Shown here piece after piece: positions 34,393 to 43,527 of a DNA stretch of 64,000 nucleotides. The stretch spans positions 1 through 64,000 of the forward strand of contig JAFYEM010000035.1 in the NCBI GenBank assembly GCA_017544265.1. The letters run 5' to 3'. Positions within the stretch are counted from its first letter, which is position 1; each line of letters starts with the position of its first letter. The notes beneath the pieces are model-generated. The model had not been told where the DNA came from. It searched no databases and saw nothing but the letters and a program-made list of their open reading frames with translations. The stretch is from Bacteroidales bacterium (lineage in GTDB: Bacteria > Bacteroidota > Bacteroidia > Bacteroidales > UBA932). The position numbers and the translations under genes were made by a program.

Positions 34393-35163
34393 ATGATAAC
34401 ATTACAGCAGTTCGAGGACCTGATGGACGCCCTGGAGAGCGGCGAGGTCAGGGTCGCGGAAAAAATAGACGGAAAGTGGGTGGTGAACGTGGACGTGAAG
34501 CAGATTATTCTCGAAGGCTTCCGCCTCGGCGCCATCAAAAACATGTCCGAAGGGCAGTTTTCCTTCTTCGACAAGAATACCTTCCCCGTGCGCCGCTTCA
34601 AGGAGGAAGACGGCGTCAGGATAGTTCCAGGCGGCACATCCATCCGCCGCGGAGCCTATCTCGCCCCCGGGTCCATAGTAATGCCGCCCGCCTACGTGAA
34701 CGTGGGCGCATACGTCGGCAGCGGCACCATGGTGGATTCCCACGTGACCATAGGCTCCTGCGCCCAGGTCGGCTGCAACATCCATATCTCCGCATCGACA
34801 CAGATCGGCGGAGTCCTGGAACCTGCCGGGGCCGCACCCACGATTATCGAGGACGGCGCGTTTATCGGCGGAAACTGCGGAATCTATGAGGGGACCATAG
34901 TCGAGGAAGGTGCCGTGATTGCCTCAGGGGTTATCATCACGTCATCCACTCCTCTTTTCGATGCTACAAAAGGAGTATTCATTCCCAGAAACGAGGACGG
35001 GCGGATAAGCGTCCCCCGCGGCGCCGTCGTGGTGTCCGGCTCCAGGCCAGTCACAAAGGGCCCTTCCGCCGGTTCAGGAGTGGGGCTCTACTGCCCGGTG
35101 ATAGTGAAATACCGGGATGAAAAGACTTCCGGAAGCATTACCCTTGAAGATTTGCTGCGGTGA
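34393..35163 (+). CDS. dapD: Tetrahydrodipicolinate N-succinyltransferase
   Basis: Succinylates the DapB product with succinyl-CoA, so this organism appears to use the succinylase route to diaminopimelate. 256 residues, at the lower end of the family. The left-handed beta-helix hexapeptides start near residue 90 (GAYLAPGSIVMPPAYVNVGA) and run through GTMVDSHVTIGSCAQVG and IEDGAFIGGNCGIYEG. The N-terminal part has GFRLGAIKNM. Its TGA overlaps the thrA ATG by one base (TGATG). Confidence 0.95.
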   Translation: MITLQQFEDLMDALESGEVRVAEKIDGKWVVNVDVKQIILEGFRLGAIKNMSEGQFSFFDKNTFPVRRFKEEDGVRIVPGGTSIRRGAYLAPGSIVMPPAYVNVGAYVGSGTMVDSHVTIGSCAQVGCNIHISASTQIGGVLEPAGAAPTIIEDGAFIGGNCGIYEGTIVEEGAVIASGVIITSSTPLFDATKGVFIPRNEDGRISVPRGAVVVSGSRPVTKGPSAGSGVGLYCPVIVKYRDEKTSGSITLEDLLR

Positions 35164-37373
35164 TGAAAGTACTGAAATTCGGCGGCTCATCGGTTGCAAC
35201 TGCGACAAATATGTCGCGGGTGCTGGATATAGTCTCGGATGCGGCCTCCGAAGGAAAAGTCATACTGGTGTGTTCCGCAATCAGCGGCTGCACTGACGCA
35301 CTGCTCTCCCTCGCCGGGTCAATGGATGCTGCAGAAAGCATCCGGGAGCGTCACGAGGGCATTATACGGAGGCTTTTTACCGGAGTTGAAAGGGAGGAAG
35401 CGCTGAAGGAGTTCGAGGCGCTTTACAGCGAAATGCTCGCCTCTCCCGCCGAAGAAAAGCCTGCATACGGCGAACTCTTCTCCACCCGCATCCTTGCACG
35501 TAAACTTGCCGCAGAAGGCTACGGCACCCTCTGGCTGGATTCCCGCGAGCTCATCGTCAAGGGCGATCTTTCCGCCACTTACGATAACATCCGCACCGCC
35601 ATATCAGGCAGCCCCCGCAGAGGGGGTGGTGTCGTGGAACGTGACCGCCCGTGGTCTATGAACGGGTGGGACCCAAGCGTCAGCTTGGGAGGGACGAGGG
35701 CACAAAGTGCCCGAAGGTGGAACGACACCACCCCCTCCGCAGGGGACGTGAAAATTTTCGTGGCGCCGGGATTCATAGCAGGAGACGGGAAAGGGCATGT
35801 GACGACGCTGGGAAGGGGCGGCTCGGACTACAGCGCTGCGCTGTACGCCGCCGGAGCAGAGGCCGACGCGCTGGAAATATGGACCGACGTGCCAGGAATG
35901 ATGAGTGCTAATCCGAAGGTCGTTCCGGCGGCATCGACCATCCCCAGCCTGAGTTACCGCGCAGCCCTCGAACTCGCCGAAAACGGCGCCAAAGTACTTT
36001 ACGCCCCCACGGTGAAACCCGCTATGGACGCCGGAATCGCCTTCTCCATACGCAACACTTTCAACCCCTCGCACCAGGGCACAGTCATCGGCGACAATCC
36101 CTTCGGCAGCGGCTGGGCCGGAATCACCTCCAGCGGAGGCCGGCTCTGCCTCGTGAGCGAAGGTCCGATACGGGAAAAGGGCGCTGCCGTGCGTATCAAA
36201 GACGTTCTCCGCCGCGCCGGCATAGACATAAAGAAGCTGGAAATCCGCGAGACCTTTGTCTATATAGACGTCGATGCGGCCGCGGCCGATGATGCCGTGC
36301 GGGCGGTTCACCGCGACTTTTTCGAACTGTCTCCACGCGACACCATAGACCTTTACGTTGCCGGTGCAGGCGCCGTAGGGAAGGCTCTTGCGGAGCTGAT
36401 TTTCAGCCGCAGCAAAGAGGTTGCCGCAAGGCGCGGAAAAGTCCTCCGCATTGCCGGAATCGCAGACAGCAGACACTTTCTGATAGACCCTGAAGGTCTC
36501 GGTATGGCGCAGCTGGAAGCACTGGAGAGCAGTGGACGGAGGGGAAATTTCATAGACGCAGTGCTTGAAACGGCTCCCAGGAGTGCCTGGTTCGTGGACT
36601 GCACAGATTCCACGGAAATATGGCGCGACTATGTCCGCATACGGGAGGCGGGACTGAATATTGTTTCATCCAACCGCCGCAGCTTTGCGGTCCCCTATGC
36701 CGAGTATATTGCCATCAAGACCGCATCGGCCTCGACCCTGCTTCGCTATGAGGCCACCGTGGGCGCATCACTGCCTATGTTGGAACCGCTTTCCCGGAGC
36801 GCTGACGCGTCTGACGGGATCATATCCATAGAAGCAGTCGTTTCATGCACCCTCAACAGGATTCTCTCGGGTTTTGAGAAGGGAGAAGGCAGTTTTGCCG
36901 GACTTCTCCGCGCGGCCCAGGAGGATGGCCTGACCGAGCCGGATCCGCGAACTGACCTGGCCGGAAGGGATGCCCTGATGAAACTGCTGATTCTCTCACG
37001 CGAGGCGGGAGTTCCGCTGGATGCATCAGATGTCGTAATCGAACCAATTGTCGAACCCGCAGAAGGGTCTATTGAAGATTTTTACAAAGCCCTTCAGGAA
37101 TCGGAAGCGGAACTGGAGGCACGCCGGGATGCGGCTCTTTCAAGGGGCTGCCACCTTCGTTTCACTGCGGCACTGGAGCAGTCCGGCGGAGATTATAAAG
37201 CCCGAATCGCCGTCAGGGAAGTCCCCCAGAACCATCCAGCCTATCACCTTGAAGGCACCGAGAACGCAATTCTCATACGTACCGTCCTGCACCCGGCCCC
37301 GCTGCTTATCCAGGGCGCCGGAGAAGGCGCGCGCCTCGCCGCCGCCACCATCCTCAGCGACATACTTCGATAA
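35163..37373 (+). CDS. thrA: Bifunctional aspartokinase/homoserine dehydrogenase with in-frame palindromic insertion
   Basis: 736 residues. The N-terminal kinase begins MKVLKFGGSSVATATNMSRV; TLGRGGSDYSAALYAAG (near residue 218) and EIWTDVPGMMSANP are kinase motifs. A short ACT region follows, then the dehydrogenase with its GAGAVG nucleotide loop (401-406). Residues about 150-196 (RRGGGVVERDRPWS through WNDTTPS) have no place in the fold and match the palindromic element at 35612-35745. Without it the protein would be near 690 residues, shorter than the usual ~810, so the regulatory part also seems reduced. The start could be GTG at 35160, but ATG at 35163 is preferred. Catalyses steps 1 and 3 of threonine synthesis and feeds the dap genes upstream. 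Confidence 0.94.
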   Translation: MKVLKFGGSSVATATNMSRVLDIVSDAASEGKVILVCSAISGCTDALLSLAGSMDAAESIRERHEGIIRRLFTGVEREEALKEFEALYSEMLASPAEEKPAYGELFSTRILARKLAAEGYGTLWLDSRELIVKGDLSATYDNIRTAISGSPRRGGGVVERDRPWSMNGWDPSVSLGGTRAQSARRWNDTTPSAGDVKIFVAPGFIAGDGKGHVTTLGRGGSDYSAALYAAGAEADALEIWTDVPGMMSANPKVVPAASTIPSLSYRAALELAENGAKVLYAPTVKPAMDAGIAFSIRNTFNPSHQGTVIGDNPFGSGWAGITSSGGRLCLVSEGPIREKGAAVRIKDVLRRAGIDIKKLEIRETFVYIDVDAAAADDAVRAVHRDFFELSPRDTIDLYVAGAGAVGKALAELIFSRSKEVAARRGKVLRIAGIADSRHFLIDPEGLGMAQLEALESSGRRGNFIDAVLETAPRSAWFVDCTDSTEIWRDYVRIREAGLNIVSSNRRSFAVPYAEYIAIKTASASTLLRYEATVGASLPMLEPLSRSADASDGIISIEAVVSCTLNRILSGFEKGEGSFAGLLRAAQEDGLTEPDPRTDLAGRDALMKLLILSREAGVPLDASDVVIEPIVEPAEGSIEDFYKALQESEAELEARRDAALSRGCHLRFTAALEQSGGDYKARIAVREVPQNHPAYHLEGTENAILIRTVLHPAPLLIQGAGEGARLAAATILSDILR
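35612..35745. repeat. Palindromic element inside thrA
   Basis: Outer arms of 24 bp (35612-35635 and 35722-35745) pair with two mismatches and include AGGGGGTGGTGTCGT against its exact complement. Three inner hairpins follow: CCCGT/ACGGG (35648-35666), CCCAAGC/GCTTGGG (35672-35689) and GGGCAC/GTGCCC (35698-35712). The core 35638-35724 is the inverted relative of 27483-27563. The insert is read through in frame. Confidence 0.9.
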
Positions 37374-37395
37374 ATTCTTTGAACTGCCGGGAAGG

Positions 37396-40300
37396 CTAGT
37401 AGATGTCGTTGGGATCGTCCGGGTTGACGTCCTTTACGCAGCGGATCTGATAGGCGGGCTGGCCGTTTCGGTGAGCCATCTGGATTTTCTCCTTGTTTAC
37501 GGCCCATCCCCACACGTCACGGTCCGCCGAGCCCCTCTTGTTGATACCTCGCTCACCGAAGTACCAGTAATTTCTGGCGAAGCCGCAAATCGACGAAGTC
37601 CACACCGTACCCTCGACCGTGGCCTGCCTCTCCGGCAGGAAGTAGCGGATAAGTACGAGCTCGCGGATATTCGGCACGCGGAAACCAGGAGGACAGTAGG
37701 GATTCTGTCCGATGTGCTCATTGAGGAACTCATTCATCTTGTCCACATTGAACTGCGTGGAGAATACGGGAATATCCTCAAGCGCCGCCATCCTCAAATA
37801 GTCGGGAAGCATGGCCGCTTCGGAGAATTCGTCGGTCATATCCAGTTCCATCGAAGTGTAGTAACGGCGGGAAGCCTTGTTGAGGAAGGTGCAGTCAAAC
37901 TCGTAATAGACATCCCTCGCATAGGGATTGGTGTTTCCGGAGGCCGGCACGGGATAGTCTATATAAGTTCCTGACTCCTTCTTCTTACGGGTTGCCCTGA
38001 TGTAATTCACCGGCTCGTGGTCCAGAGGGGAATAAGTGAAATCCTTCCGGCTTTCCGGAGAGTTGGTACTGGCCTCGTCATAGCCCAGGTTCCTGAGGCA
38101 GCGGGTCGTAAACCTGGTCACTTTCTCATTATACTGGGCACTCCTGGCCATGTCCGAACCCGTAACGCCTTCCTCGGCCCAAATGCACCTCGGGCCGTTC
38201 TTTCCGGTGTTCACGACTGCCCTTCCGTCGCTCGAACCACTTTCGTAATTCCGGGTGCTGCTGAGTACATGCTGGTTCCATTTCGGAGCTGCGGAAGCCT
38301 GCTCGGTGGCATTGCGCTGGTAGAGTTTCGCAGTACCCTCTATACCGTAGTCACCCAGATACAGTCCGTAAAGCTGGTTGGTGGCTCCCATATACCAGCG
38401 GAGCTCATCCTCATCTATTTTTCCGTTACCGTTGTTGTCGCGGTTTCGGGACATGCAGGAATAACGCAGAGCCTGATACTCCCCGAGCATCAGAGGGGTT
38501 TCGTTGTTGGCAGTAAGATTGAGGTAAGTACTCCATTCAGCCACTCCGAAGGCGCTTGAAGTGGCTGTGCTTCCGACTATGCTGGAATAATCATTATACC
38601 GTCCATATATCCCCCACTCATAGGCAGTATTGAGGCGGCCGTTGGTCATACTGTCGTTACCCCGTTTCTGGCCGGAATTGATCACATCTCCCTTGCTGTA
38701 CCAAGTACTCTCTCCGCTTCCGTCATTGGACTCGAGAGGGTCATCAAAGTGCTCGGAGCCCCACGCGGACATCAGCTCGGGGTTATCCATATTATACACA
38801 CTCTGTATGGACATCTGCTGAATAGTGAAGGAAGCCCCGATTTCCTGGCTCTTCTGGTCGGCGGACTGCTTGGTATCCGAGAGGATGTGCATTTCCCTCA
38901 TCGGCTGGTTGATTGCCTTCTTCCATAGATCCCGGGAGTAACTTCCGTCACGGGGGTCCTTCTCATAATAGAACTCGTTGATGAAGGCAGTAATGCATAT
39001 TTTCGGACCGTTGGGGTCGTCAGTTCCGTCACTGAGCTTGCCATTGTCGAAATCATTGGCAATGCCCAGCACATAACGCTGCTTCTGGCGCTTCAGATAC
39101 TCCACCAGTTCACTCACGTTCAATGTATTGCCGTCGGAATATACTCCGTCATGCGGTTTGTAAACCTGCCTCTCCTCCTTCCAGTACTGGAAGGAGGGCG
39201 GGTCCGTGGAAGTGTCCAGGTGGCGCTCGTTGACCCTGAATTCAACCCACTCGAAATCAATACCGGAAGTGACGTCGTGCTCCACCCCGTTTTCGTCCGG
39301 AATACGGAGCGGCTTCTTTCCATCGGGATTGAACGGAGTCTTTACATACCATGTGACGTTGTCCTCCTTGATATTCTGCGCATGGAAGGTGATCACGTGC
39401 GAGGAATAGTGGCAGTCGCTTGTGAAGATTTCCTCCAGTGAAACGGTGACCGATCCGGCCGCGCCGGGCTCATTTTCGGCGAGCTTTTCCTCCTGGGTAA
39501 GGCTGGAGTCATAATTGTTCTCCACTTCCACACGTATGTCGTCCACGTCGAAAATCGTAATGTTATACGTATAGGAATGGTTGCGGAAGACATCGAAGTT
39601 GTTCAGGTTGGTGGCGAAATCACCCAGATGCACGACATAGGTCGGTTCTGCATTCAGGGTGGCGCCCACCGTAGTCCCGTAGGTAATGTTGTCCTTGATT
39701 ATACGGCCGGAGAAAACAACATAGGTCCCCAGATCGGGGGCATAGACGAAATCTCCGTTCTCATATAATCCGCCGCCTATCGCACTCTTGGTCTGCTTTT
39801 CCCTGGCGGCATAGGTCCAGCCGCCGGCGGGGGTCGATTTCTGCGCCAGGCGGTTCTCCATCATATAAAAGGAGAACGGATGGACATAGATCTCATTCTG
39901 GGTGGAACCGGAGTAATAGGGATGGGAATCCTGACGCTTGGCAGCATCAAAATTCGTAGGCACCGTATTGAAGTAATCCGAGGCGGACTGGGCGGCATTC
40001 TTTATCTTGGACCTGTTGGTCTCGCCGTATTCGCCGTTCTCGATGACATAGGCCTTTTTAGGGATGTTCACGACATACCACTTGCCCGGGGTGAAACCGC
40101 CGATTTTGCAGCCGTACTGCTCTATGGCCTGCGCCTGGGACATTCCGTATTTGGAACTTGCAACAGCGGCAGTGATGATATCCCCGTCGCGGTCCTCATT
40201 CGGAGACGCTACGCGGATATTGAAGAAGATTTTTGCGTCCAGGCGGCACAGGCGGAGGACATTGTCGTCATTCGGAGCCTGGGTGCTGACCCTCACCTGC

Positions 40301-40836
40301 CTCTTGGTATTGATATCCACCACTGTTCCGGTCATCGGGAAATATCCGTTGCGGGAAGTGATGTTCTGGTTAAGGGTGGCGACCATGGCGTTCAGGTCAT
40401 TCACGCTCTGTACTGTTGAGAGCAGTTCAGGAGAGATATTGACCATGTCCGCGTCTATATTCGCGATGCCGTATATGAGGCAGCCCTCCTTGCTCACGGT
40501 ATGCAAATGGACGGTTCCGGTAGTATTTTCAGAATTCGAGACGGTCCACCAGTCCGAACCGGTACCGGCATCGAGATTGTTCTCGTCGAAGAAATGGCTG
40601 TAAAGTTTCCTTCCGCTGCCCTCAAAGATAAATACATACAGATTCCACACTTTGCTTTCCTTGGCAAGGTCCAGAGTTGACTTGGCACCTATTTCAAATG
40701 TATCCTGGGCCGGAGCGCCGAAAGAAAGTTCAAAATCCACCTCTTCCCCGTCCGCCGCGCCGGAGAGTTCCGGCTCGGCTTCGTTGACACAGGAAAAAAT
40801 CAAAAGCGCTGCTATATATGGCAAGAATCTTCTCAT
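37396..40836 (-). CDS. Large fimbrial-locus lipoprotein (DUF4906-like, putative tip subunit)
   Basis: 1146 residues, last gene of the fimbrial operon. MRRFLPYIAALLIFSC is a lipobox signal. The N-terminal ~300 residues have the FimB/Mfa2-like beta style (VWNLYVFIFEGSGRKLY, IYGIANIDADMVNI). The middle resembles DUF4906 regions. The C-terminal ~150 residues hold PPGFRVPNIRELVLIRYFLP, WTSSICGFARNYWYFGE and AYQIRCVKDVNPDDP, a FISUMP-like lectin-type fold. Size, order and domains fit a pilus tip adhesin, as FimE or Mfa-type tip proteins do in Porphyromonas; this is inference. It follows the preceding gene with one base between. Confidence 0.7.
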   Translation of the reverse strand: MRRFLPYIAALLIFSCVNEAEPELSGAADGEEVDFELSFGAPAQDTFEIGAKSTLDLAKESKVWNLYVFIFEGSGRKLYSHFFDENNLDAGTGSDWWTVSNSENTTGTVHLHTVSKEGCLIYGIANIDADMVNISPELLSTVQSVNDLNAMVATLNQNITSRNGYFPMTGTVVDINTKRQVRVSTQAPNDDNVLRLCRLDAKIFFNIRVASPNEDRDGDIITAAVASSKYGMSQAQAIEQYGCKIGGFTPGKWYVVNIPKKAYVIENGEYGETNRSKIKNAAQSASDYFNTVPTNFDAAKRQDSHPYYSGSTQNEIYVHPFSFYMMENRLAQKSTPAGGWTYAAREKQTKSAIGGGLYENGDFVYAPDLGTYVVFSGRIIKDNITYGTTVGATLNAEPTYVVHLGDFATNLNNFDVFRNHSYTYNITIFDVDDIRVEVENNYDSSLTQEEKLAENEPGAAGSVTVSLEEIFTSDCHYSSHVITFHAQNIKEDNVTWYVKTPFNPDGKKPLRIPDENGVEHDVTSGIDFEWVEFRVNERHLDTSTDPPSFQYWKEERQVYKPHDGVYSDGNTLNVSELVEYLKRQKQRYVLGIANDFDNGKLSDGTDDPNGPKICITAFINEFYYEKDPRDGSYSRDLWKKAINQPMREMHILSDTKQSADQKSQEIGASFTIQQMSIQSVYNMDNPELMSAWGSEHFDDPLESNDGSGESTWYSKGDVINSGQKRGNDSMTNGRLNTAYEWGIYGRYNDYSSIVGSTATSSAFGVAEWSTYLNLTANNETPLMLGEYQALRYSCMSRNRDNNGNGKIDEDELRWYMGATNQLYGLYLGDYGIEGTAKLYQRNATEQASAAPKWNQHVLSSTRNYESGSSDGRAVVNTGKNGPRCIWAEEGVTGSDMARSAQYNEKVTRFTTRCLRNLGYDEASTNSPESRKDFTYSPLDHEPVNYIRATRKKKESGTYIDYPVPASGNTNPYARDVYYEFDCTFLNKASRRYYTSMELDMTDEFSEAAMLPDYLRMAALEDIPVFSTQFNVDKMNEFLNEHIGQNPYCPPGFRVPNIRELVLIRYFLPERQATVEGTVWTSSICGFARNYWYFGERGINKRGSADRDVWGWAVNKEKIQMAHRNGQPAYQIRCVKDVNPDDPNDIY

Positions 40837-40837
40837 A

Positions 40838-42448
40838 CTACTTGAAAATATGCGTCATCGTATGCCCGGGTTCCCAATAGGCATTCTCCACGTAAAAATT
40901 GAAAGAGAACTCCTGTGCATTATAATAAACGTTCACTATTATGTTGAGTTCCTGGTTGCGGAGCATGTTGCGGAGCACCGATACCTGGGCTGTTTCGTTA
41001 TCGACAATCTGCAGAAGAGAACCCTCCTCCACAAGCGGATTGTAAACGGCGAACTGGTATTCCTTCTGCGACGGGCTTGTGGTAACTGCGAGAATTCCGT
41101 TGTTATTGTAAAGGAGCTTTCCCCCGGGGGAGGTGAAATTGCAGAGGTCGGTATTTGCAAAACCGATGGAAGTCGCCTCGCTGCCCGTCACAAATGTTCC
41201 GCGCGAAAGGGTGAAGCTGTCTATTTTGCTGATGGTTATAAGGTTGGTACATGCAGCGTCAGAATAGAACGAATATGTGGAAGCCGCCGTTTTCTTAAGA
41301 TAGAATATATAGGCTTCATCGTCTGTATAGGTCTTCACGAAATTTGTGACGAACTCCTTGTTTCCACCCTTGAAGGTAGCGCCTTTCGTAAGGTCTTTCC
41401 TGAAGAGTTTGCCATTGCTGGTCTTGGGACACACAAGCATCACAGGACGTACTGCATTAACGCTCATTCCGTTGACCTGTGCATACGTGAGCAACTCGCA
41501 GTTCTTCAGGTGTATGGTCTTGGTGACGCCATTCATAGTGGCCTCGCCGAAAATCCGGTATTCGAAGGGATTGCCGCTGCCGTCCAGGGTACGGGCATTC
41601 TCATAAATATTCGCGGAATAGACCAGAGAGTCACGTCCGTTAGGGTCTATGACAATCGGGCCGCGTGCGACACCCTCCACGAGTTCGGAGCTGTCGAAGG
41701 CGGGTACCGCGCGATAGACATTGCCAGTGGGAATTCCAGGAAACGCGCCTGAACGATGGTCCAGAAGATAGGTCGCCGAAGCGTTGAAATCGCTGAACCA
41801 GAGCCTGTTGAGCTGGAGAGGATAATCGCCGTGATTGTTCACATAGACATTCAGGCGGGTTACCATCCGGAGCAGCTGCACTGACGCCGACGAATGGGTA
41901 ACACCGACATCCAGGTCCGCAAAGCCGGTCATCAGGATTCCGCTGGTGCCACGGCGCTTCTCTCCGTCGAAACGGGGCGGTCCGGGCACGTCCGTACCTG
42001 AGAATGTGGCAGCCTGACGGTCGGTCGGCAGTATGTCGCCGACATCAAGCGCGCCCTCTATATCTTCTATATACTGACCGGGAAGCTGCGCCGCCGTATG
42101 GTCTATATTCGCGTATGCATAGACCTTGTACGCGCCGATCTGGATACGCTCGAAAACAACTTCCTTTTCATCCCAGTGTTCATGCCCTCCGGCGCCGTCA
42201 GGGACCTCATCCACGAACTTGGATGCTACCACCATGTTTCCCTTGCTAGGGTCCGCAATTATTACAAGCACATTATGAAATGCGTAACCGTCGTAAGAAT
42301 CATCCTGGTCCATCATCGACTTGGAGGACAGGGAGATGGTTACCGTGCGGGGCTCGCCGGACTCTTCCGTCTGGGGTACAAACTCTTTCTTCCCGCATCC
42401 GAAACACAGGAAGAAGAGAGCGAATAATATGAAAAGCCTTCTGTCCAT
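40838..42448 (-). CDS. FimB/Mfa2-like fimbrial accessory lipoprotein
   Basis: 536 residues. MDRRLFILFALFFLCFGCG gives a lipobox. The mature N-terminal domain has phrases typical of the Mfa2/FimB-type anchor and accessory group (AFHNVLVIIADPSKGN, GAYKVYAYANIDH, VQLLRMVTRLNVYVNN). The final part ends YNAQEFSFNFYVENAYWEPG. It lacks the YWP and F.PAV..W motifs of its fimbrillin neighbours, so it is a different subunit class, perhaps anchor or tip-adaptor. It is spaced one base from both neighbours. Confidence 0.65.
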   Translation of the reverse strand: MDRRLFILFALFFLCFGCGKKEFVPQTEESGEPRTVTISLSSKSMMDQDDSYDGYAFHNVLVIIADPSKGNMVVASKFVDEVPDGAGGHEHWDEKEVVFERIQIGAYKVYAYANIDHTAAQLPGQYIEDIEGALDVGDILPTDRQAATFSGTDVPGPPRFDGEKRRGTSGILMTGFADLDVGVTHSSASVQLLRMVTRLNVYVNNHGDYPLQLNRLWFSDFNASATYLLDHRSGAFPGIPTGNVYRAVPAFDSSELVEGVARGPIVIDPNGRDSLVYSANIYENARTLDGSGNPFEYRIFGEATMNGVTKTIHLKNCELLTYAQVNGMSVNAVRPVMLVCPKTSNGKLFRKDLTKGATFKGGNKEFVTNFVKTYTDDEAYIFYLKKTAASTYSFYSDAACTNLITISKIDSFTLSRGTFVTGSEATSIGFANTDLCNFTSPGGKLLYNNNGILAVTTSPSQKEYQFAVYNPLVEEGSLLQIVDNETAQVSVLRNMLRNQELNIIVNVYYNAQEFSFNFYVENAYWEPGHTMTHIFK

Positions 42449-42449
42449 A

Positions 42450-43526
42450 CTAAAAAATCATATCCTCCACGGCAACTTTATAAGAATCCCAGTCGGTGGT
42501 CTCCACGGTGATTTGGGCACCGCCAGGCTGAATCTGGATATAATAGGTGTACATCTTCCCGGCCTCCCAGTAAACAGGCTTGCTTTCGCTGCCGTCCATG
42601 TAGGTCGAGGGAAGTTCGATGGTCGTGAATGCCGGGTCCGTGTACTCCGAACCTTCCAGAATTGAGGAAGAGAAGCGTACCGAAGGAACCTCGGTTTCCG
42701 AATTACGGTTATATACCCTCTGGGGAATGACGCAGTGCCACTCTTCCCAGGTAGTTCCGCTGCCCGGGAAATCCTCATACAGGGCCGGAACCTGGATATT
42801 GCCGCTCCATGAATAGATGGAAGAGGGACGGAAATCATCCGCAACCCACCACTGGCCGTCCAGAGGCTCGGTATCATCTGTACTGACAAACACCAGGGAG
42901 CCCACGCTGAGTATATACTGCAGCTCAAAACTCTTGAGGTGATAATCAGCGGTCGCCTGGGTTCCCTTGCGGAAGAGGAAACGGATAGCGGCGCAGGCAT
43001 GCCGGAATTCCAGATCCACAATGGTGGTGTCATTGAGGGCCATATCCCTTTCGCGGGAGCAGGCGACCATCAGGTCGTAGTCCTCCGTACTCATCGAATA
43101 AGTGACAATCAGGGACGAAGCATTGGAAGAACTGGTTGTTGCCGCCGTTGTGGGATAGACAGCGCGGAACTGGTACTTTCCGGACTTCTGCCAATAGCGC
43201 AGCGGTGAGTAGAGCCACTTGTCCAGGCCGTCATTTGAATCGTGAGTCAGCGTGACAGTCTGCTTGGTAAACACATTCGCAGAAGTTCCGTTGGATACCG
43301 TCCAGGTTCCATAGACCGCGAAGGAATTGCCCACTGTCTGGAAACTGGTCGGATCCTGCAGTTCTGCTCCTGCCTTGCCCTCTATATGCATTCCGGAACC
43401 GCCTGCGGAGAACAGCATGGGCGGCCCTTCCGGCAGCTCCGGAGCCGCCGGAAGCGGATTCCTCTGGCATGAAAGCGCGCCCAGAAGCACTGCGGCTGCG
43501 AATATGTATCGGAACAGACTCTTCAT
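42450..43526 (-). CDS. Fimbrillin-like subunit 7 (operon order)
   Basis: 358-residue lipoprotein: MKSLFRYIFAAAVLLGALSC. Fimbrillin features are the RYWQKSGKYQFRAVYP segment (equivalent to YWP..G..F.SY in the paralogues), DYDLMVACSRERDM, the FRHACAAIRFLF block near residue 175, and a C-terminal YTYYIQIQPGG followed by VETTDWDSYKV. It is the most divergent of the seven paralogues and lacks the F.PAV..W ending. It may be a minor pilin. One base separates it from the genes on each side. Confidence 0.7.
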   Translation of the reverse strand: MKSLFRYIFAAAVLLGALSCQRNPLPAAPELPEGPPMLFSAGGSGMHIEGKAGAELQDPTSFQTVGNSFAVYGTWTVSNGTSANVFTKQTVTLTHDSNDGLDKWLYSPLRYWQKSGKYQFRAVYPTTAATTSSSNASSLIVTYSMSTEDYDLMVACSRERDMALNDTTIVDLEFRHACAAIRFLFRKGTQATADYHLKSFELQYILSVGSLVFVSTDDTEPLDGQWWVADDFRPSSIYSWSGNIQVPALYEDFPGSGTTWEEWHCVIPQRVYNRNSETEVPSVRFSSSILEGSEYTDPAFTTIELPSTYMDGSESKPVYWEAGKMYTYYIQIQPGGAQITVETTDWDSYKVAVEDMIF

Positions 43527-43527
43527 A

